DNA of 64,000 bases from the NCBI RefSeq assembly GCF_029854195.1, contig NZ_CP122960.1, forward strand, positions 1,184,001-1,248,000, given 5' to 3'. The notes under the pieces are model-generated. The model saw nothing but the letters and a program-made list of their open reading frames with translations, ran no database searches and was not told the origin of the DNA. The position numbers and the translations under genes were made by a program. The DNA is from Amylibacter sp. IMCC11727 (lineage in GTDB: Bacteria; Pseudomonadota; Alphaproteobacteria; Rhodobacterales; Rhodobacteraceae). Below, in pieces: positions 58,139-64,000 of the stretch (positions within the stretch are counted from its first letter, which is position 1; each line of letters starts with the position of its first letter).

Positions 58139-58960
58139 ATGTATCTTCAGCCAACATCTCTCGATCAAGCGGTGCGCGATGCCCAGACGAAGGGTGTGAA
58201 AATATTGGCGGGCGGGACAGATTTTTATCCCAGCCACGGCGATGTATTACCTGATTTCCCCATTCTTGACATAACTCGAATTGAAGAGCTGGCAGGGATC
58301 GCGAAAACTCCAAATGGGTGGCGGATCGGGGCGACCACAACGTGGAGCCAAATCGTTCATGCGGACCTGCCCCCTGTATTTGACGGGCTGAAACTGGCGG
58401 CACGGGAAGTTGGCTCTGTTCAAATTCAGAATGCAGGCACGATTGCGGGAAACCTGTGCAATGCAAGCCCTGCTGCGGATGGGGTGCCGGCACTCTCAAC
58501 GCTGGATGCGCGTGTGGAACTGGCGGGGCCCGACGGCACGCGTCTTTTGCCGCTTGATCGGTTTTTAAGGGGCGTGCGCCAAACTGATTTACGACTTGGC
58601 GAAATTTTGACCGCGATTCACATTCCTGATCTGGGCGATGCGGTGTCGAGCTTTCTCAAACTTGGCAGTCGCAGCTATTTGGTGATCTCCATAGCGATGG
58701 TGGCTGTTGTTTTGCGCATAGAAAACGGATGCGTCGCAGATGCGCGCGTGGCCGTTGGAGCCTGCGCCCCCATCGCACAGCGGTTGCATCTGCTTGAGGC
58801 GGATTTGATCGGAATGAGTGAGGCAAATGGCGTTGTCCAGCCCCTGCATTTAAACGGGTTAACGCCCCTCACAGATGTGCGCGGATCGGCGGAGTACAGG
58901 CTCGACGTGGTGGTGACTTTGATTGAACGTGCGATACATGCGGCGCTGGAGTCGGCATAA
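58139..58960 (+). CDS. FAD-binding subunit of a molybdenum hydroxylase (xanthine dehydrogenase family)
   Basis: The 273-residue protein has the FAD pyrophosphate loop ILAGGTDFYPS near 23-33 and IQNAGTIAGNLCNASPAADGVPAL near 98-121. The CO dehydrogenase flavoprotein C-terminal domain follows. It passes electrons from the Fe-S centres to an acceptor. ATG 58139 is chosen by match to the family. The stop overlaps the next start (TAATG). Confidence 0.93.
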   Translation: MYLQPTSLDQAVRDAQTKGVKILAGGTDFYPSHGDVLPDFPILDITRIEELAGIAKTPNGWRIGATTTWSQIVHADLPPVFDGLKLAAREVGSVQIQNAGTIAGNLCNASPAADGVPALSTLDARVELAGPDGTRLLPLDRFLRGVRQTDLRLGEILTAIHIPDLGDAVSSFLKLGSRSYLVISIAMVAVVLRIENGCVADARVAVGACAPIAQRLHLLEADLIGMSEANGVVQPLHLNGLTPLTDVRGSAEYRLDVVVTLIERAIHAALESA

Positions 58961-61695
58961 TGGATGGTTCGGGCGTACCCTTGATCCGATTTGTGTTAAA
59001 CGGTGAAGATGTGTCCTTTGACGCCCCAACAGGGGAACGTTTGTCGGCCAGTTTGCGCGAACGATGCGGCGCAAAAGACGTTAAAATCGGATGCAACGCG
59101 GGGGATTGCGGAGCTTGTACCGTGCTTGTGGATGGGGCGCCAACCTGTGCGTGTTTGATGGCCAGCGCACAGGCATCTGGCCGAACTGTGGAAACCGTGT
59201 CGGGCCTGCGCAACGGCGATGAAGGCAAAGCACTGGCCGAGGCTTTTCAAAATCACGGTGCTGCGCAATGTGGGATTTGTACTCCTGGTATGATCGTGTC
59301 TGCCGTGGCTTGGATGCGCTCTGGTGTCGGGCGTGCCGAAGACGCGCTTGGCGGCGTATTGTGCCGCTGCACGGGGTACCGCAAGATTTTGGATGCGGTA
59401 AACGAAGCCGCCCAAGGCGGGGCGCCTGCTTTGAACGGATCGGGCGAAATGGGCAGCGCGATCCGCCGATTGGACGGCGCGGATAAGGTTTCAGGATCCG
59501 AAAAATTCGGTGACGATGTTGCTGGGCGAAATGCGGCTGTGGTGCATGTGGTGCGCGCGCCATTTGCGCGTGCTGGTTTTCGTTTTGGCGATTTAGAAGG
59601 ATTTCGCACCAATACCGATGGGATTTTGGCGGTCCTAACGGCGGCGGACGTGAAAGGGCGAAATTGTTTTGGAGTGATCCCGCCTTTTGCCGATCAACCA
59701 GTCTTTGCCGTGGATGAAACACGATTTCGCGGGGAAGCGGTGGCCGCCGTTGTCGGTACAGCTGATGCCATTGCGCGGTTTAATGACAGTGAGTTTCCAA
59801 TCACTTGGGAGGAACTGCCAAGCGTCACAGACCCCGTAAAAGCCATGCAATCAGACGCACCAAACCTGCATTCGGGGCGCAAAAACAACGTGATGATCAA
59901 AGGATTTGTTGAATGTGGCAACAGCGATGCTGCACTAAAAAATGCCGCCCATCGCGTGTCTGGCAGCTTTGAAACGGGGTTTGTGGAACACGCCTATATC
60001 GAACCCGAAGCTGGGTTTGCCGACAGTGTTGACGGCCGCGTTGAGGTGCATGCCTGCACGCAAGCTCCAGTGATGGACCTCGAGAGCCTTGAAGACATTC
60101 TTGGCATGGATCGCAGCCAAATTCGGGTGGTGCCAACTGGGGTGGGTGGCGGTTTTGGCTCAAAGCTCGACCTTTCGGTTCAGCCGTATTTGGCGTTAGC
60201 GGCCTTGGCCGTGCAGGGACCTGTGCGGATCAATTATTCGCGCCGCGAAAGCATGCAAAGCACCACAAAACGGCATCCTGCGACCATGCGCGTTGAAATC
60301 GGCGCGGATGCGGATGGAATGGTTTCGGGAATGCGGTTTGATGGGATTTTCAACACAGGCGCCTATGCGTCATGGGGGCCCACGGTGGCAAATCGCGTGC
60401 CGGTCCATGCCTCTGGCCCGTATGTGGTGCGGGATTACCGCGCAGAGGCGGTGGGCGTACATACCCATTGCCCACCAAGTGGTGCGTTTCGCGGGTTTGG
60501 CGTGCCACAGGCCGCGATTGCGCAGGAGGTTTTGTTCGATGAGCTGGCTGCCAAATGTGGGATTGATCCGCTGGAATTCAGAGTTCGAAATGCGCTGAAA
60601 AACGGTGTGCCGACAGTTTGTGGGCAGGTTTTTGACCAAGGAGTCGGCATTGGCGCGTGTTTTGAGGCGTTGCGAAAGCCATGGCACGATGCGCTGGCCG
60701 AGGTGGCAACATTCAACGAAACCGCGAGTAATGTGCGGCGCGGTGTTGGCATCGCGGCGGGATGGTATGGATGTGGGAATACGTCTTTGCCCAATCCATC
60801 GACGATCAAAGCGGGTGTGCGAAAAGATGGTACATTTGTGCTGCATCAAGGGGCAATGGATATTGGGCAGGGGGCAAATACCGTTATTTCTCAGATATTT
60901 GCGCAGGCGTTTGGCTGTGATGTGCATCGATTGGAATTGATTGGCGCAGACACGGATGTGACGCCAGATGCGGGAAAAACCAGTGCATCGCGCCAGACGT
61001 TTGTGTCTGGCAATGCAGCGCGGTTATCAGGGCTCGCCTTGCGGGCAGAGATTTTGCGGCACTGCAATATGGACAGCGCGACAGCACGTATTGCGGCAGG
61101 TGACGGTGTGGTTTTGGTTTCTGATGGTTCAATGGTGAACGAAATACCACTCGCATCGCTGACCATGGACACAGATGGATATGTGTTTCGGGCCGAAGAA
61201 ACCTATGATCCACCGACCAAACCGCTCGACGAAAATGGTCAAGGTGTTCCTTATGCGCAATTTGGCTATGCGGCCCATCTGGCGGTTGTTGATGTGGATA
61301 TGGATCTGGGCACGGTGACACCTGTTCGTTTTGTTGCGGCCCATGACGTGGGTCATGCGGTCAACCCGATGTTGGTTGAGGGGCAAGTTCATGGGGGCAT
61401 TGCGCAAGGGCTCGGTATGGCATTGATGGAAGAGTATTTTCCAGGCCGAACCGAGAATTTGCATGACTACCTGATCCCGACAATTGGGGACATCCCCCCC
61501 ATTGAAACGGTGATTGTAGAAGAGCCAGATGCGCACGGTCCTTATGGCGCAAAAGGGTTGGGAGAGCATGTTTTGATCCCAACAGCGCCCGCATTGATGA
61601 ACGCGATTAACAATGCGGCGGGGGTTCAGATGCGGCGCGTGCCTGTCACACCGTCGCGATTGCGCGCGGCAATTCTGGAGGCGCAAAATGGCTGA
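58960..61695 (+). CDS. Fused 2Fe-2S and molybdopterin subunit of a molybdenum hydroxylase
   Basis: The 911-residue protein joins two subunits that are often separate. The first 160 residues have both 2Fe-2S sites: C45, C50, C53, C65 and C104, C107, C135, C137. The molybdopterin part from about 155 has GVGGGFGSK near 394, GAFRGFG with R511, and active-site E869 in GAKGLGEH. It would hydroxylate a carbon next to a ring nitrogen. Fusion without the FAD domain is uncommon but known. The following 6-hydroxynicotinate-reductase-like gene suggests an N-heterocycle substrate. Confidence 0.93.
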   Translation: MDGSGVPLIRFVLNGEDVSFDAPTGERLSASLRERCGAKDVKIGCNAGDCGACTVLVDGAPTCACLMASAQASGRTVETVSGLRNGDEGKALAEAFQNHGAAQCGICTPGMIVSAVAWMRSGVGRAEDALGGVLCRCTGYRKILDAVNEAAQGGAPALNGSGEMGSAIRRLDGADKVSGSEKFGDDVAGRNAAVVHVVRAPFARAGFRFGDLEGFRTNTDGILAVLTAADVKGRNCFGVIPPFADQPVFAVDETRFRGEAVAAVVGTADAIARFNDSEFPITWEELPSVTDPVKAMQSDAPNLHSGRKNNVMIKGFVECGNSDAALKNAAHRVSGSFETGFVEHAYIEPEAGFADSVDGRVEVHACTQAPVMDLESLEDILGMDRSQIRVVPTGVGGGFGSKLDLSVQPYLALAALAVQGPVRINYSRRESMQSTTKRHPATMRVEIGADADGMVSGMRFDGIFNTGAYASWGPTVANRVPVHASGPYVVRDYRAEAVGVHTHCPPSGAFRGFGVPQAAIAQEVLFDELAAKCGIDPLEFRVRNALKNGVPTVCGQVFDQGVGIGACFEALRKPWHDALAEVATFNETASNVRRGVGIAAGWYGCGNTSLPNPSTIKAGVRKDGTFVLHQGAMDIGQGANTVISQIFAQAFGCDVHRLELIGADTDVTPDAGKTSASRQTFVSGNAARLSGLALRAEILRHCNMDSATARIAAGDGVVLVSDGSMVNEIPLASLTMDTDGYVFRAEETYDPPTKPLDENGQGVPYAQFGYAAHLAVVDVDMDLGTVTPVRFVAAHDVGHAVNPMLVEGQVHGGIAQGLGMALMEEYFPGRTENLHDYLIPTIGDIPPIETVIVEEPDAHGPYGAKGLGEHVLIPTAPALMNAINNAAGVQMRRVPVTPSRLRAAILEAQNG

Positions 61696-63097
61696 TCGGC
61701 CCGAAAAAATCCGCTGTGATGCCTGCCCTGTGCTGTGCTTTATTGCCGAGGGGCGAACGGGTGCTTGCGATCGTTATGCCAATCACGGCGGAGATTTGGT
61801 GCGGCTCGACCCGTTGACCGTGATCGAAAATGGTGGTCCCGCTGTGCCCTTTATGGGTGCGGATTGGGATGGAGATATCGTACAGGGGCATCGCCCGTTT
61901 GTGACGGCGATTGGGGCGGGTACCACCTATCCTGATTACAAACCTGCCCCGTTTATTGTGTCCGCTGAAACCCGTGGTGTGGACATGGTCACGGTCGTAA
62001 CCGAAGGAATTTTCAGCTATTGCGGCGTGAAAGTGAAGATCGACACGGACCGCCATATCGGCGAAGAGCGCGCCATTGTCCGTGCAAACGGAGAGGCCAT
62101 TGGCCATGTCATGACATCCGAATATGGCAGCAAAATGCTGTCCCTCGGTGGTGTAGATCACCTGACAGGTGGGTCCAAAAAGGAAGGGCGGGTCACTTGT
62201 GATGCTTTGTTGTCTTTGTGCAATTGTGAACCTGTTGAATTAACGATTGACGATGGTGCAGTCGTAATTGTGCAAGCTGGGAAAGCCCCTGTGATTGACG
62301 GCGCGCGTGAAAACTTGATGCGAGTGGGCTGTGGCTCGGCGGCGATTGGTATGTTCGCGGCACAGTGGAAAGGCCACGCAGATGAGGTGATCGTGGTAGA
62401 TGATCACATCACTGGCGTTCTGTCGGAACATCAGGCGGGCGTATTGTTGGACATCCCGCCAAGTGGCATTCGTGTGGTCGGGCGCAGATCGACGCCAGGG
62501 CGATATTTTCAGGTGGCAGAACCAGGCACGGGGTGGGGCGGAACAGATATCGAAGACCCGCTGAAAGTGATCAAATCTATCAATCCAAAGGTGGCTTGGC
62601 CGGGATTGCGGTTGTTCATGGTGTCCACAACGGGTGAGCAGTGGGCCTATTTCGAACTCGATACCGATTTGGTGCCCCAAGTGGCAGAACCCTCTGCAGA
62701 ATTGCGTGCGAGTGCAGAACGGGTTGCGGAGAATTGCGAGCCATCGGTGTGTTCGGTGGTGTTCATGGGTGGCGCGGGCGGGTCTTTGCGCGCAGGGGTG
62801 ACAGAGAATCCGGTGAAACTGACACGATCCGTGCGCGAAACGTTAACGCAAGTGACCATTGGCGGTGCGGATGCGTATTTGTGGCCAGGGGGTGGGATCA
62901 CCGTGATGGCAGATGTAACGCAAATGCCATCAAACGCGTTTGGGTATGTGCCAACCCCTGCGCTGGTCGCCCCCATAGAATTCACCATGCGTCGCGAGGA
63001 TTACGCGGCGCTTGGCGGGTTTATTGATGAAATTCGGGATGTGGATGACATTCTGAACGGGCAAGAACGCCGTGTTGGCGCAAAGGCTGCTGAATGA
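61688..63097 (+). CDS. 6-hydroxynicotinate reductase-like iron-sulfur protein
   Basis: The 469-residue protein has four N-terminal cysteines (C10, C13, C17, C27) in CDACPVLC...TGACDRY, likely for an Fe-S cluster. Further pairs occur in CDALLSLCNCEP near 180. Overall order (SAETRGVDMVTVVTEGIFSYCGVKVKID, MRVGCGSAAIGMFA, LSEHQAGVLLDIPPSGIRVVGRRSTPGRYFQ) fits proteins named 6-hydroxynicotinate reductase. That enzyme of Eubacterium nicotinate fermentation reduces the hydroxylated ring. In an aerobic marine organism the substrate is open. It overlaps both neighbours. Confidence 0.8.
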   Translation: MADRPEKIRCDACPVLCFIAEGRTGACDRYANHGGDLVRLDPLTVIENGGPAVPFMGADWDGDIVQGHRPFVTAIGAGTTYPDYKPAPFIVSAETRGVDMVTVVTEGIFSYCGVKVKIDTDRHIGEERAIVRANGEAIGHVMTSEYGSKMLSLGGVDHLTGGSKKEGRVTCDALLSLCNCEPVELTIDDGAVVIVQAGKAPVIDGARENLMRVGCGSAAIGMFAAQWKGHADEVIVVDDHITGVLSEHQAGVLLDIPPSGIRVVGRRSTPGRYFQVAEPGTGWGGTDIEDPLKVIKSINPKVAWPGLRLFMVSTTGEQWAYFELDTDLVPQVAEPSAELRASAERVAENCEPSVCSVVFMGGAGGSLRAGVTENPVKLTRSVRETLTQVTIGGADAYLWPGGGITVMADVTQMPSNAFGYVPTPALVAPIEFTMRREDYAALGGFIDEIRDVDDILNGQERRVGAKAAE

Positions 63098-63900
63098 TTG
63101 CCGCGCGGATTTCTGGTGGGCGGTTGCATTTGCAGCATGGGCCGATTGACCTGATTATCGGGGCGGACGGTGCGCGCGAGGCTGCTTTCGCGGCGGCAGA
63201 GGCGCGGTTTTCAACTGTTTTACAAGAATTGGTGGCGGAATTGCCCCTTTTGCGCACAGCCATGCCCGTTGCGCCCAAAGGCGATGTGGCACGGCGGATG
63301 GCACAGGCAGCATCAGGCCATATGGGGTTCGTGACCCCGATGGCAGCGGTGGCTGGTGCGGTGGCGGATGAAGTTTTGTCGGCCATGAAACCATTCGATA
63401 TATCAAAGGCTTATGTGAACAACGGTGGGGACCTCGCCATACATCTTGACCATGGACGCTTTGACGTTGGAGTGGCGGGGTTGGACGCGACAGCGCTGGG
63501 GAAAATGACGATCCAAGCGGGCGACGGCATTGGGGGCATTGCCACAAGTGGGCGCGGAGGGCGCAGCTTGTCCCTAGGGATTGCCGATAGCGTTACGGTT
63601 TTGGCGAAAACGGCTGCTGCGGCGGATGTGGCGGCGACTTTGATCGCAAATGCGGTGAATGTTGATGCACCGCAAGTGGAACGCTGCAAGGCCTGTGAAC
63701 TGGATCCTGATAGCGATTTAGGGGAGCAATTGGTTGTCACAGGTTGTGGTGATTTAACGTTAAACCAAATTGACACAGCCTTGAACGCGGGGGAGGCATT
63801 TGCGAAAAACTTGGTTCGGTCCAAGCGTATCCAATCTGCCTTTATTGTGTTGCAGGGGCAATCTCGTGTTTTTGGAACAAAGGAGTTGGCCCATGCCTGA
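63094..63900 (+). CDS. UPF0280 family protein (ApbE-like fold)
   Basis: The 268-residue protein has the UPF0280 order: LIIGADGAREAAFAAAEARF, ASGHMGFVTPMAAVAGAVADEVL, KAYVNNGGDLAIHL, GIATSGRGGRSLSLGIADSVTVLA. The last parts resemble flavin-attaching ApbE proteins, so flavin or thiamine-type ligand handling is possible. It overlaps the preceding gene by four bases and the next by eight, so it belongs to this pathway. The function is unproven. Confidence 0.85.
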   Translation: MIAARISGGRLHLQHGPIDLIIGADGAREAAFAAAEARFSTVLQELVAELPLLRTAMPVAPKGDVARRMAQAASGHMGFVTPMAAVAGAVADEVLSAMKPFDISKAYVNNGGDLAIHLDHGRFDVGVAGLDATALGKMTIQAGDGIGGIATSGRGGRSLSLGIADSVTVLAKTAAAADVAATLIANAVNVDAPQVERCKACELDPDSDLGEQLVVTGCGDLTLNQIDTALNAGEAFAKNLVRSKRIQSAFIVLQGQSRVFGTKELAHA

Positions 63901-64000
63901 TGTGGTGGTTCGAAAAATCGTAACTGTGGTCGAAGAGATTCACCACGAGTTTGGCCCAATCCCCGAGCTGCCTTTGCGCAGAGCGGCTGCGATTGCGGTG
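63893..64000 (+). CDS. DUF1185 'amino acid synthesis' family protein (partial, runs off the window)
   Basis: Thirty-six residues are visible, MPDVVVRKIVTVVEEIHHE then PIPELPLRRAAAIAV. These match the start of DUF1185 proteins as I know them. A strong AAGGAG lies seven bases before ATG 63893. It overlaps the UPF0280 gene by eight bases. DUF1185 has no proven enzyme role, but its relatives lie near heterocycle-ring catabolism genes. Confidence 0.7.
   Translation, partial: MPDVVVRKIVTVVEEIHHEFGPIPELPLRRAAAIAV

Overview
The window reads as a chromosomal segment of a marine-type alphaproteobacterium of the order Rhodobacterales (Roseobacter group). The grounds are gene order and family content: an mraZ-rsmH-ftsL-ftsI-murEF-mraY-murD division/cell-wall run, a ctaC-ctaB-coxF-ctaG-ctaE-surf1-thrC-M16 block, BioMNY, a methylmalonyl-CoA epimerase/DUF1467 pair, a DUF1127 protein, and the GAGTATTT...AAGAAA intergenic element I associate with this order. 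Base composition is moderately GC-rich. No rRNA, tRNA, CRISPR array, insertion sequence or prophage block was seen.

Layout. 1-8.8 kb: cell-wall and division genes on the + strand. 8.8-14 kb (minus): topA, dprA and two related Tat-signal proteins, one fused in frame to a GNAT acetyltransferase. 14.1-15.9 kb (minus): three tandem paralogous small membrane proteins, each with an inverted repeat a few bases before its start codon, then tldD. 17.5-24.5 kb (+): cytochrome c oxidase subunits and assembly factors, thrC and an M16 peptidase. 24.5-28.6 kb: biotin ECF transporter genes facing a thiolase/acyl-CoA ligase pair. 28.7-37 kb: pyrE, a YbjN-family gene, proC, csaA, a 2-hydroxyacid dehydrogenase, a saccharopine-dehydrogenase-like protein, a sirtuin and two phosphatases. 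Two related short-repeat arrays lie in the gaps here (31.2 and 35.4 kb). 37-45.6 kb: a Bax-inhibitor-type membrane protein, LysR and Xre regulators, oxidoreductases, hisN, mce and a stand-alone response regulator. 45.6-48.6 kb: a three-gene catabolic operon resembling parts of the ectoine-utilisation (Eut) set. 48.7-55.6 kb: valS, two tiny genes, hisC, and cobS/cobT back to back. 55.8-58 kb: a hybrid histidine kinase. 58.1-64 kb: a tightly overlapping operon of a molybdenum hydroxylase (FAD subunit and a fused Fe-S/Mo subunit), a 6-hydroxynicotinate-reductase-like protein, a UPF0280 protein and the start of a DUF1185 protein.

The strongest candidates for undescribed biology are the last operon (probable oxidation then reduction of an unknown N-heterocycle), the three paralogous membrane genes whose ribosome-binding sites seem to lie in unrelated but equally placed hairpins, and the two 13-14 bp repeat arrays with a shared core. 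All positions and motifs were read by eye. Family names come from recognised motifs and domain order, not from searches.
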